Below, in pieces: positions 32,261 through 42,979 of a stretch of 64,000 nucleotides of DNA. The translations under genes were made by a program, and so were the position numbers. The stretch's first letter is position 1. Each line of letters opens with the position of its first letter. The notes under the pieces were generated by a model, which worked only from the letters and a program-made list of their open reading frames with translations, ran no database searches and was not told the DNA's origin. Source of the stretch: Cyclaneusma minus (lineage: Eukaryota > Ascomycota > Leotiomycetes > Marthamycetales > Marthamycetaceae); assembly GCA_037179335.1 (NCBI GenBank), contig JAKZHN010000034.1:124001-188000 (forward strand), read 5' to 3'.

Positions 32261-32566
32261 TCAACGCAGAAGACAGCTACAGCCAAAGTACTCCTGCGTA
32301 CATCGGTGCCCGGGTTTCGGCAATTCATCAACCACCTGCCCAGAGCATCCTGGCGCATCACAAAACTGTGTGATATCGCAGTTGTAGCCGCAGGGACAGC
32401 CTTTGGCGCGGCCGTTGGTGCAGGAGGGGAATTTGGACACGGCTTGGTTGACGCGGCCGTTGCAGTCGCCGCCGTCGCAGTTGCCGTTGGTGGCGCCGCA
32501 GTCTTGGGCGGAGACTGTGATGGTGAGGGCGCTGAGGAGGAGGAGGGCGAGGGGGCGGAATTGCAT
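32261..32566 (-). CDS. Small secreted cysteine-rich protein (12 Cys)
   Basis: Unrecognised 101-aa protein. The ATG at 32566-32564 gives a clear signal peptide (MQFRPLALLLLSALTITVSA) with likely cleavage before QDCGA. The mature part of about 81 residues holds 12 cysteines, including CPC and CSC pairs, consistent with six disulfides. The frame is open upstream to 32776, but those codons lack family-like character and the signal peptide fixes the start. An AT-rich TTTTAAAA segment lies about 75 nt upstream and could serve as a TATA element. Profile fits fungal apoplastic effector-like or antimicrobial-like small proteins; no specific function can be assigned. Confidence 0.8.
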   Translation of the reverse strand: MQFRPLALLLLSALTITVSAQDCGATNGNCDGGDCNGRVNQAVSKFPSCTNGRAKGCPCGYNCDITQFCDAPGCSGQVVDELPKPGHRCTQEYFGCSCLLR

Positions 32567-34171
32567 TTTGGGAGGTTGGGATGGGTGTGTGGAGATGTGG
32601 AGATGGTTGGGAACTGAGGTATGTTGAGCGGAAATGCTTTTAAAATACTGGAAGGGAAGTCTTTTGGAATGTTTTGAAAGAAGTGTTTCCGCGTTGCTTG
32701 TATTTTGTGGTAAAGCTCCGCCTTTGCGTTGTCTAGCGGCAGAAAGCAGCACCTTTATGGGCTCGCAATTTTCCAAGCTTTTATAATACGAGATATAAAG
32801 TAAGGAACGCGGTTTACTTTCCTACGTGACCAGTCGGTTCTCCTGAAACGTGGTGTACGACGGGGTGTGGCGGGCGACTCGGTGAGTGGCGGTCTCTCCG
32901 CAACTCTGCTTGTTCTGGAGTATTGAGTGTAGCGACAGTTCAAAAGCAGCCGGGTCCCGAAGAACGAGAATTGTTTATTACTATCTGGTATATTATATAT
33001 ATGCACTCCCCATCCTGGGTCCGCCAGACCCCGTTCCACACATCCCCGGATAGCAGGCATAATAGCTGTCTCCTTACTAGAGATTATAGCAGCCCTATTA
33101 AATTAGACCTTGCTTGCTGATTTTTAGGATATACTACTACTCGGTTTAAATGTGTAATTATTAAAGTAATAGAACACCGCGCTGTAACCCCTTTTTTAAC
33201 CCATAAGGGGAAGGGCAAATTAAAGGCTGTTTCCATCGGCTGCCTTCAATTGTTTATTACTAGTATCTGGTATATACGCACTCCGCCAGTCTCCGTTCCA
33301 CATTGAGCTAGTACCTCAAGTAGGTAAATACCTTGGCTGCCAGCTGCAACAATATCCTGGTGCTCCCAGTGATATCTCCGCGGGCCGCAAAGCTCCGGCC
33401 TCGGCTAGTTATCTGCCGAATCCCAGCGACATGGATTCAAAAAGCTTCAAACAAGGGTACAGGCACGCTTAGGTAGTAAAAGCTTGTCTCATCCTCTGAC
33501 ATCTCGCACAAAATCATATATGTGCTGGACGGGAACATCTCTTCACAAACCACAACCACGTGCTATTCAGCCAAAAGGTGACCAAACCCAGCACTAACAG
33601 TCTACCAGGCCGTTTTATCCGTGTCACTGACCAGTCGAGCCAGTGACGATCCCGACGGACCATGTGTTCCGTGCTCGACTACCGAATTCTGCATATGGGA
33701 AAATTCCAAATGGCGGACGTCCCTTGACGTCAGCCTTCCCACTGCAGTAAAGGTTGGAGCGCGATTCGCAAACGACGGCGCGAGATGCGGTGATAGATCG
33801 GCTTTGTAATGTGCATGTAAGTGCGTGCCTTTCTTAATTGCCTTTTTGCTTTTTTCTTCCAATCATTCATCGTTGCTTTTTGTTGCTGATTGCTCTCTCT
33901 CTCCGCCTCTCATCTGTTTACTTTCCATTTCCCAAAGCTCCCGGAAAGAGTCGTGGAGTTGGACTCTGCGAAAAAAGAGGTGGCGAAGGGCCAAAGAAAA
34001 AGCAAGAGGCACCCGCTATCGCCCCCTGGAACATTTTTTTCTGAGCTTTTCAATCAACATTGGAGAACTTTGTTTGTGAAGCTCTCTACCTCTACAAGAA
34101 GCTCAACCTTCAAATTTTCTTGCCTTCCGTTGGCAGAAGGCGAAACCCCAGTGTCTTGGGATTAAATCACG
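32567..34171. other. Intergenic region with direct repeats
   Basis: About 1.6 kb. Two copies of a roughly 60-70 bp sequence (32969-33040 and 33248-33302; shared AATTGTTTATTACT and CTGGTATAT) flank AT-rich DNA, perhaps remains of a decayed mobile element. From about 33840 the DNA is a T/C-rich leader of the downstream transporter. Confidence 0.5.
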
Positions 34172-36200
34172 ATGCAGAGCTATCTGCAATACCAGCGCTT
34201 CGGACGCAAAGTACAAGCCCAATACGACCGCGATAGCCAAAAAGCCGAAGCCCTCGCCCGCGGCAATGCCACTCCCTTCTCCCACCAATACGATGGCCAA
34301 GAATCCTCAGCAGGCGATCTCGAAGCACAAAACCACCACCGCCCCTCCTCCATAGACTCCGTGTCCGAAGCGCCAGAACCGACTGAGAAACTCCCTTCTG
34401 AGGCAGATGATGTTGAGCCGGAAGAAGCAAGAGAACGGGAACGGGAACGAGAACATGGAGAACATGGTGCAGAAATGGGAACGAGGGCCACGAGACAGGA
34501 TACGAGGACATCACAGGCTAGTTTTGGAACGAGATTGGGGACGGTTTTTACGGGTGTGGAGGTGAGGAGGATGACGCCTGAGATTGCGAGGACGAGGTCG
34601 AAAGCTACGGCGAAATCGAAAAGATCACATACGGATGGTAGTGGCGAGAAAGACGAAAAAGCGGAAATGGATAAAGTGTTTGTGGTGAACTACGAAGGCG
34701 ATAACGACGAACTGAATCCGCACAACTGGAGCCATTTGAAGCGCCTCGGGGCCACAGCCATGATCGCCTCGATAGGTTTCATGGTCGGATTCGCATCCTC
34801 TATCGACTCCGCAGCTCTCACCCAAGCCGCTGAAGAATTCGGCGTCAGCGAAGTCGTCGAATCGCTCGCTACAGGCCTCTATTTGGTAGGATTCGGCTTC
34901 GGCGGTCTCCTTGCTGGCCCGATTTCCGAAACCGTAGGACGGAATCCCGTCTACTTGGTCACCATGCTCCTCTACATGATCTTCATCATGGCATCCGGAC
35001 TCGCCCCCAACATAGGCGCCCAACTCGCTTTCCGCTTCCTCGCAGGACTCTTCGGCAGCACGCCCCTGACCTGTGCCGGCGGCTCGATCTCTGATCTCTA
35101 CTCGCCCCTCGAGCGCGTCTGGGCCTTCCCGATGTTCGCCAACGCAGCATTCATGGGACCGATCTTCGGGCCCGTAGTAGGCGGATTCGTCGGTCAGTCC
35201 TCGCTTGTTTCCTGGCGCTGGTGCGAATGGATAACGCTCATTCTCTCCGGCGCTGTTTGGATCGCTATCATCCTCTTCCAGCCCGAGACTTATGCGCCTA
35301 TGCTGCTGAAATACAAGGCTAAGCATATGCGACGCATCACGGGCGATGAACGCTTTGTTTCTGAGATCGAAATCCGCGCTGAGAGTTTGCCGAAGAGGCT
35401 TTTGCACGCGCTGTACAGACCATTCATCATCACAGCGCAAGAACCCATCGTGATCCTGTTTGCGCTGTACCTGACCGTCATCTACATCATCCTCTTCACG
35501 TTCCTGGATGGGTATAGCTACATTTTCGGCGAAACCTACGGCTTCTCTGAAGGGCTAGTCGGGCTCTCCTTCATCGGCATCGCCATCGGCCTCTGCTTCG
35601 CCTCCCTCCTCATCCCCTACATCTACAGCCGCGCCCTCCACCAATCCAATCACGGCGCAACAAAACTCGTGCCCGAATTCCGCCTCTGGTTTGCCATGTT
35701 TGGCGCCCCGGCAGTACCCATCAGCATGTTTTGGATGGGCTGGACGACTTATCCACACATTAGCTATTGGAGTCCTTTGCTGGCGAGTGTGCTGTTTGGA
35801 TATGGGATACTGTGTATTTTTATAAGCACGTATCAGTATATTATTGATAGCTTTGAGATGTATGCGGCGAGTGCCTTGGCGAGTGTTACGTTGATTCGGT
35901 ATGTGGCGGCGGGGGGGATGGTGGAGGTTGGGATTCGTAAGTCTCCTTTTTTATCTAATCCTTTTAACAATCACCTTTTCTGTTCTGCAGAGTCTTAGGC
36001 TTCTTGGAGCTGAGATTGTTGCGGAAGTTGCGGAGCTGTGCTGACTGTGTATTTCTGCAGCGTTTTATGAGAATCTGGGTGTTCATTGGACGTTGACTAT
36101 TTTGGGCGCTATTAGTGCGGTTATGGTGCCGGTGCCGTATGTGTTTTATGTTTATGGTCCGAAGCTGAGGGCGCTGTCGAAGCATGCGCCTCAGGACTAG
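34172..36200 (+). CDS. MFS transporter, DHA1-type (multidrug/polyamine-like)
   Basis: Proton-coupled exporter of the major facilitator superfamily, 12-TM drug:H+ antiporter type. Exons 34172-35936 and 36061-36200; the 124-nt intron (gtaagt/ctgcag) joins VEVGI to PFYENLGVHWTLTILGA, giving 634 aa. An earlier acceptor ending at 35991 would bring an immediate stop and lose the last helix. About 185 N-terminal residues are hydrophilic and disordered, with an EREREREHGEHG run. NPHNWSHLKR precedes TM1. Motif A is AGPISETVGRNPVYLVTM; the motif C region is GPIFGPVVGGFV. The central loop follows TYAPMLLKYKAKHMRR. Substrate unknown. It lies about 1 kb from the repeat-peptide gene (which is on the opposite strand); a link is possible but unproven. 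Confidence 0.88.
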
Positions 36201-37199
36201 GTGGACTAGTGTGCCGAGGGAGGTGTATATGAGATTCGAGTGAGGGCCCAAAGGCTGTATACCCGGGGGTTGCTAGCGTCGAGTTGTTGAAAACATGGGA
36301 TTATGGCAGTTCCTAGACAGCATGGCGTTATAGGGAGAAGTCTCATGGATACTGGGAAGTTTGGGGGGTGTTGCATAGACTCGGGGAAGGAAAAAGACCA
36401 TCGTCCCCGATACAGGCTACTCAGTGGGATTGGAAGTTGAAAGAAAAGTGCCCGAGTTCGAAAATACACATTTCCAAAAACCTCCAAGAAGCGAAAAGAA
36501 GCATTTCTCACAGGCCACATCTGGAAACTACTAGTAGCGACGTGGTTCGTCCCTCAGTCCACTGTAATGCGACACCAGCTTCATGCCTCGCTTCCATATT
36601 ATTCACTGCCTAACAGTCTTTTAAATCACATGAGCGGTATCTCAAGTCTTTCCCGTGATCAATGATGCTTGCCAGTCGTATTCGTCTTCACCACTATTGG
36701 TAGCACAATTGACAATATTCGCGGTGTTTCACAGAAATTCCAATTCGCATCACACAGGGGTAATCACCAGCCGATCAACTCTTTCACCACTCAGCACTTC
36801 CATTTCCAAATTCCATATTTGAGATGGTGAGATAACGTTTCATTGAGCTAACTTCGAAGAACACCTATATTAACATTACAGTGACGAAATGAAAAAGCAA
36901 ATCTGCGAACCATCGAGCCAAAATGTACAGCCACCCAACTCCTCATCCAACCTCCCAAACGGGGAAAAAGCCCACTGCTTAAAAAACCCCGGCAGCACCT
37001 TTCCGTATTCTGCTCCAGTCCGATTCGAAATAAAAAATACCTATGCCGCTCAACGCTCAACCGAATGAATCAATAAAGCAAGCGTAAACGATGAAAATCT
37101 CCCCGAGTTCCCATCACGTATCTCACATCCAGCCCTGTCCCAAAATGCCACATCTGTAGCGTGCTACGTACCCCCAGCCAACCAATACCATGGCACGCT
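36201..37199. other. Intergenic region between convergent genes
   Basis: About 1 kb of 3' flanks. Nothing recognised. Confidence 0.5.
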
Positions 37200-38177
37200 T
37201 TAGACAATCTTCCCCGCATTCCCCGCAACCTTGTTCACATGATGAATCACATCTCGTGCAGCATTCTGGTACTCTTTCGTCTCGGGCTGGTACTCCTCAG
37301 GCTGAGGCTCGTACTGAGCTGCTGGCTTAGGATCATACTGAGCTGCTGGCTGGGCCTCCTGAGGCTTCTGGGGTTGCTGGGGCTGGCATTCCTTCTGGTG
37401 GTCACCGCGCTTGGAGTATTGGTGGTCTTTCTGGCAGTCTTTTTGGTCGTGGTGATCGCCGCGCTTCTCGTACTTTTGCTGCTCTTGGCCGTATTGCTGG
37501 TCTTTCTGGCAGTCTTTGTGGTGGGGGTCTTTCTGGCAGTCCTTCTGATCGTGGTGGTCGCCTCGCTTCTCCTTGTACTGATGGTCTTTCTGGCATTCTT
37601 TCTGATCGTGATGATCACCCCTCTTCTCATACTTCTGCTCCTGGCCATACTGCTGGTTTTTCTGGCAATCCTTGTGATGAGGGTCCTTCTGGCAGTCCTT
37701 CTGATCATGATGATCACCCCTCTTCTCATACTTCTGCTCCTTCCCATACTGCTGGTCTTTCTGACAGTCCTTCTGATCATGATGGTCGCCTCTCTTCTCC
37801 TTGTACTGATGGTCCTTCTGGCAATCCTTCTGGTCATGGTGGTCACCCCGCTTCTCGTACTTCTGCTCCTGATCGTACTGATCGTTCTGGTGGTCCTTGT
37901 GGTTCTTGTGGTGGTCACCGCGGTCTGCTAGAGGGGCGTCCCGCTGGTGGTGCTGCTTGTTACAGTCATCTTGGTGGTCGCCGCGGGCGGAGATGGAGCG
38001 GTAGTCTTTCTGGCAGTGGTCGTGGTCTTTGTTACCGGGGGTGGGGAGGGCGGCGATGGAGGTTGTGAGGGTGAGGAAGAAGAGGACGGTGGAGGTCTGG
38101 GGATCGTGTTAGTGCTTTTCCACCGTTGGATAGGGGCAGAGTAGTGAGTGGGAAATGGTAAATACCTTGAACTGCAT
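37200..38177 (-). CDS. Secreted repeat precursor with Kex2-type sites (His/Asp/Cys peptides)
   Basis: Unrecognised 302-aa secreted protein. Exons 38177-38166 (four codons) and 38096-37200; the 69-nt intron (gtattt/ccccag) lies inside the signal peptide (MQFK-TSTVLFFLTLTTSIAA). The mature part has seven Lys-Arg pairs (86-87, 105-106, 129-130, 162-163, 181-182, 215-216, 233-234), each followed by GDH. Between them lie near-identical segments of 16-32 residues starting GDHHDQKDCQKD; two also carry PHHKDC. Two degenerate copies with single Arg precede them (RGDHQDDC, RGDHHKNH). The tail is Gln/Pro-rich. The layout fits fungal Kex2-processed repeat precursors (KEPs) and some RiPP precursors. No UstY-type (DUF3328) or tyrosinase gene is visible nearby. 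Histidine pairs plus Cys suggest metal binding, an inference. Confidence 0.82.
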
Positions 38178-38313
38178 CTTGACAACTGTGATCTGTCGAC
38201 TTGAGGAAAGCACAAGATAGTATTGACGTTTCCTGAGAATGAGCTTGAAACTGGAGTGATTGTTGTCGAGGTGAGCGGCTGATGGATGGATGAAACCTGG
38301 ACATACCATGCTC

Positions 38314-38321
38314 CTCTTATA
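38314..38321 (-). promoter_or_regulatory. Candidate TATA box of the repeat-precursor gene
   Basis: TATAAGAG on the minus strand, 137 nt upstream of the start codon; position and match are reasonable, function is inferred. Confidence 0.45.
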
Positions 38322-41300
38322 CATATTCTGCTCTCGGTTGAACCGATGTCTCAGACATAACGATCAACAAATTCCACGATGTAGCACCGAAAGGATTATC
38401 ACTGAAGAATGAAGATCACGCGGCTGAGGAAAACCTGAGATCGGAAATAATGGCATCATCAAATCGAACTTTCGAGTTAGAACACCAATGCATCATTTCC
38501 TCTTAGGATGAATGGATGATGTCGTGGCCGGGTCGAGAGTGACCTTGACGATCTCGGGGATGGGAAATTGTTGGGGTGTAACATCTGGAACGCCCACTTC
38601 GACCCCGTCAAGATGATTAGTTTGGTTTCGTCAGGTAATGTTGAAATGTTGCTTTGCCGGATTGGTGATATGGAGGTAGCTTCCGAAAGTAGGAAATATT
38701 TCATTGGATTGCTTGGCATCGAAGTTGAGGGGTACTAACGGGTGCGGGTTGAGGTATACCGGTTCCACGTGCTGAAAAATCTCCGATTTGATGACCTGCA
38801 TTTCCACGTGGAACCAATAACATAGGGATAGAAATCATCCTCAGAGTTCTTCAGTTCTAGAACTTCATAGAACTGTAGAACATCTATATCTCACTCACCC
38901 GAGAATCTCGTGACTTCAAGGGCTCCTCTGCTGCTCCTTATCCGGCCAGCTTCTGCAGCCTCACATGACCTGAAAGCGTGACTTTTTGCTTTGCTCACCG
39001 GTCAGCGCCCGCCAAACAGCAGAGGGCAAACACCCCATTAGCGGTCCCTTTCAACACAGCAAACAATCCTCCCCCCACCTTTCGCACTAAACCTTAGCGC
39101 AGCGGAGCTCCGAGCCCTGGAGCACAAAACCCTCTCTTTCCTCCTCTCTTTCCTCCTCTTTCTTTTTTCTTTTTCATACTTACCTTGTCGGGATCTGGCC
39201 GCTCAACATGGGCTCCAATCAGATTGCAAGACCTGCATTGCACAGCGCGGCGTCGAGCAATCTAGGAACTTCTTCGGAGCTTCCTCTGGCGCAATTTTTG
39301 ATTTCCCTCCTGATCCTTCTGGATCTTCTTTTCATTGAGTTCTTGGCCTTGGGCTGGGACTTGAAGATGAGACCTTTAAAACATTGACAACAACTACTTT
39401 TGTGAGGCAGTCTACGATTGTGCGCTGAAACTGCTACATGAGCTCGGTGTGGGCTGCGCCACCTCGTAGGAGCTGTCTCTGAAGCTGGCGTCATGATGCC
39501 AGAAGAATACCTATTGCAAATGATGGCGCGGCGTTAGCACGTATCCGCATTGAACACACTGTGACCCAAGTTAAGTGTCTTTTTCGTCACTCGACAACAA
39601 ACAAGAGGCGTGATGGTCCATATCCGATAGTAGCCGACAATGTACGTAGCCTCAACATCTGAGTGGCTCTGGCCAACCCCCAGAATGCAATCACCTCTCG
39701 GAAGCCAGCTCTCTCTGCAAACAGATAACAGTGTTTGCTGCAGCCTGGGCTTACGAGAGCAATGGCGATTCCTACTCTGATTCTGCATTAGTTCACTGCG
39801 TGCAGAACGCCCAAGGAGTCTGTTTTTTGAACACTGATAAAGCCATGTGGTCAACTTGCGGAGAACATCAACCCGTCAAGATTGCGAGGCTTACGAGGCC
39901 GCAGCTTGCTAGACCTATAGCTTGCTAGACCTATAGCTTGCTAGACCTATAGCTCGTCGCCCCTATTGTCTAGGGCGTTATCCCAGTGGGATTGACTGAT
40001 CGTAAACAGCTTATCGGAAGCACTTCTTAGGCATTCGGCCAAGCTTCCGTTCCGTTAGATCGATTCAGGGCTTCGATCAGAGGGAATTTTCACGCCCGTG
40101 GCGTCCGTCCGCCTTACCCACCGAACTTGGGGTATATGCCGCTATTTGTGTCTCTTGTACGCTCACCCTGTGCGGCTGTGCCCCTCGTAAGCACGCCCCG
40201 TAGACTCGAAAAGCAAGGTAGGTTCAAGTTCGAAGCTCCAACAGGCTCTGAAGCTGTACCGGAGCTTGTCATTCTTCTGATTTGGCAGTCTGGACAAATG
40301 ATATCGATGCTTACATCCTCCACGTCTAACAGCCTTTCGATCCCACCAGTCTCCTCTAGCCCAGAAGTAGCAGGCTGAGCAGCAGGGCGCATGGCCTGAA
40401 GGTACCTACTTGGAAAGTGATCCCAGGATTTTGTCGCTGCGAAGTACGAATCAACTTGGCAAGGCCGTGGATTTGGGCCTGAGCCTCACCTCTGTAGTCT
40501 GTCTTGGGTATTCAGGGATGTTGTTATTCTGAGATTTTGGCAGGTGCGGATGGCGGACTTGAGTCTCCGAGAACATAAAATTTGGCGAAGGAACTGAGGA
40601 AGTCGGGTGAGTGTGCTTGCTTGCTTTCTGACCATCCAGCCTCACCGATCATTTGTTCCCAGAGAAGGCGTCTCCTTCAAATATAGTTATCTCTGGAGTG
40701 TTTCCAGAAGTCAGGGGAATCGTCATCGCCCTAGTTCTTGATCGGCGTTGCCATTCGACGGGAGCGAGGGGTGAATCCCAGGCATCTTTTAATTATCTGC
40801 AGCCTGATATGTACGAAAATCTTCCCAAGCACGTCTCGTGGTTTCATCAACCTGAAACTTCCCAAGTCGATTCTCACAACACAGGTTCCAAGTTTCGAGG
40901 AAGCTGTAATCGAGGCGCATATTGCACTGGATCGACGCTCCGGGCCGTAAGGCGTTGACAGATGACGCGGAGAGGCTTGGTTTGACTCGAGAGCTTTGAG
41001 CATGAGCGCTGCAACAGGGCAATCTCATATCATTTCGAGTTTGAAGGCTCCGAGGTCTATCAATGTCTGTGAGCTATATGCTTCAGCAAGGGGGGACCGG
41101 GCCGGGGAACGCTTGTCGAATTGTATGGCAGGGGGAAGCTTGTGAGAAAAGGCTTTTGTGAATTGTGAGGCCCATGATACTTTCCCCCGAGTTTGAGCCC
41201 TACAGCCTGAGACTGGAGGATGGTCTGTGTTCGCTGCTTCATATTTCAGCTCTACTAGCAGTTCAGCCCGATGAGTAGAAATTCGTTTGAATATCAGGTC

Positions 41301-42979
41301 TTGCGATAGCTCCGTAGTCCCGGGAAAGGGATGAATGTTCTAGAACTCGTTTTGTCTCATACAGGATTGGAGTCTGGCTACTCCAAATTTGAGTTTTGAA
41401 GTACTTTTTCTGGACACTTGTCGTCGACGCAATCATGGGAGTGGGTCAAATTAGACAATGAGAAGCAATTCTGGGGTGATAATAGCTGGGTTCGGAGAAG
41501 CAAATATAGAGTAGTAGCTGGGTCCACAGAAGCAATTCGAGGGTAGTAGCTGGGTGCAAAAAGCAAGGCTGCCACGAGGTACCGACTCGCTGAGACTACT
41601 CGACAGCACGAGAACAGGCCTGTGGCGACAACGGACTGCTCAGCCAAGATGGGATGAAGATCTGGTGATCCAAAGTTGGAAGGCGTTTGAAAGCTGCAGG
41701 ATTGGCAGGTCCCCATGTCTCGGGGGGCCGCACAGGGTCATGCTGGTAGGGAAGTGGCATAGATGGTGAAGACGAAGAAAGGGAAAGTTGCGATGCCAAC
41801 GGTTGAAAAAGAAATGGTCGTGAACTTCAGAAGTAGGGCCCAGACTCAACAGCGAAGATGGAAGTCAATTTGAAAGAGCTTGGGTGACAAATAGTAAGTC
41901 GAGAGATGTAGAACAGATGGAGGTTGGGTCTAGATGTCGAGCCCCCTACCCGACAGGGGTATGCGGAAGCGCGGAAGTGGCCCCTGCGTTTCTGCAGGCG
42001 CGGGGAGATATTTTGGCAGCCCTGGATTTTGAGAACCACTCACAAACGACAAGGCGACGATTGACGGAACGAGGCGGTCAAGTAAAAACACGCAGCATCA
42101 CGAAGACAGCGAATCCTCGCAGACCGACTTTCCACTTGTGCAATCCGCTCCGGCCAACCTGCATCGAACATGACCGGGCTCCCGGACCCTGTGCGAATCG
42201 CGAGAATGAGACCTGAAAGGACCCATAGATCGAGTTGCAACGCTGCAGAAGACCAAATATGTCAACCCCCTATCACACCGACTGACCAGACGCCCTCCTA
42301 TTCGTTGACATCGTGAATAGGATTTCCCTGCTAGCCAGACTGGCACCTCGCCACTGCAAATCCATGCCCTGCCGTGCCACGATGACTATGATCCATCGAC
42401 GGCCCCAAAGTTTATCGTCGCACTTCGACCTGTCTTGTTTGCAAACCAAGTCGCGCCCTGGTGCTTGTCGCAAATTCCGATGTGCAGAGGTCAAACAGGC
42501 GCAGGCGAATCTCGAGCAGTGTCACGTTTGCGAGAGAACGTGGACCGCAAGTGCGTACCGAAACTCGAGAGAACTTGGTCGGACAGATCGCAAGAAACGT
42601 TGAAAGCACTCGCATCTTTTCACATCATTTCACTTTTCTCTCTGTTCATTTCTCCAGTTTATCTGCAACGGCACTCCCATCTCTTCCCCAGCCTTTTGAC
42701 TTTCGTCACGATCTGCGGCCCTGCGACTCATTACGAGTTTGAGCCTTTCGCGGACCTCTCCTTACTCTACGCACGGAGGCACGTCAGCCTCACTTTTACT
42801 TTGGTGGCAGCTCACTAGCCCTCCCTCCATCCTTCTTGGCGCTGCATGCAGCGGGTAGCTCTTAGTGCCTAGCACCCCTACTTACACTGCTTGACCCCGT
42901 TTCTCCCACCCTCGATTCTTAGTTAGACACCCTCGTTTCTCAGACAGACTCACCAGGGCCTACGACAGCGGGCCTGTTC
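38322..42979. other. Gene-poor 4.7 kb stretch
   Basis: Between two divergent genes. Only short frames without family-like features. Contains a 16-nt tandem repeat at 39903-39954 and loosely repeated GTAGCTGGGT-type segments at 41480-41555. From about 42610 the sequence is pyrimidine-rich and probably the SprT gene leader. Confidence 0.45.
39903..39954. repeat. 16-nt tandem repeat, three copies
   Basis: AGCTTGCTAGACCTAT three times exactly, plus the first four bases of a fourth copy. Confidence 0.9.

Noticed and set aside
34172..35998. MFS protein ending at 35998 by reading through the intron
   Set aside because: Splicing at 35937/36060 restores the conserved C-terminal helix PFYENLGVHWTLTILGA; the read-through tail is unlike the family.
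37161..37931. 256-codon plus-strand frame encoding a Leu/Val-rich membrane-like protein
   Set aside because: It is the antisense of the GDHHDQKDCQKD repeats; the minus frame has a signal peptide, a spliced start and ordered repeats, so the hydrophobic frame is a shadow.
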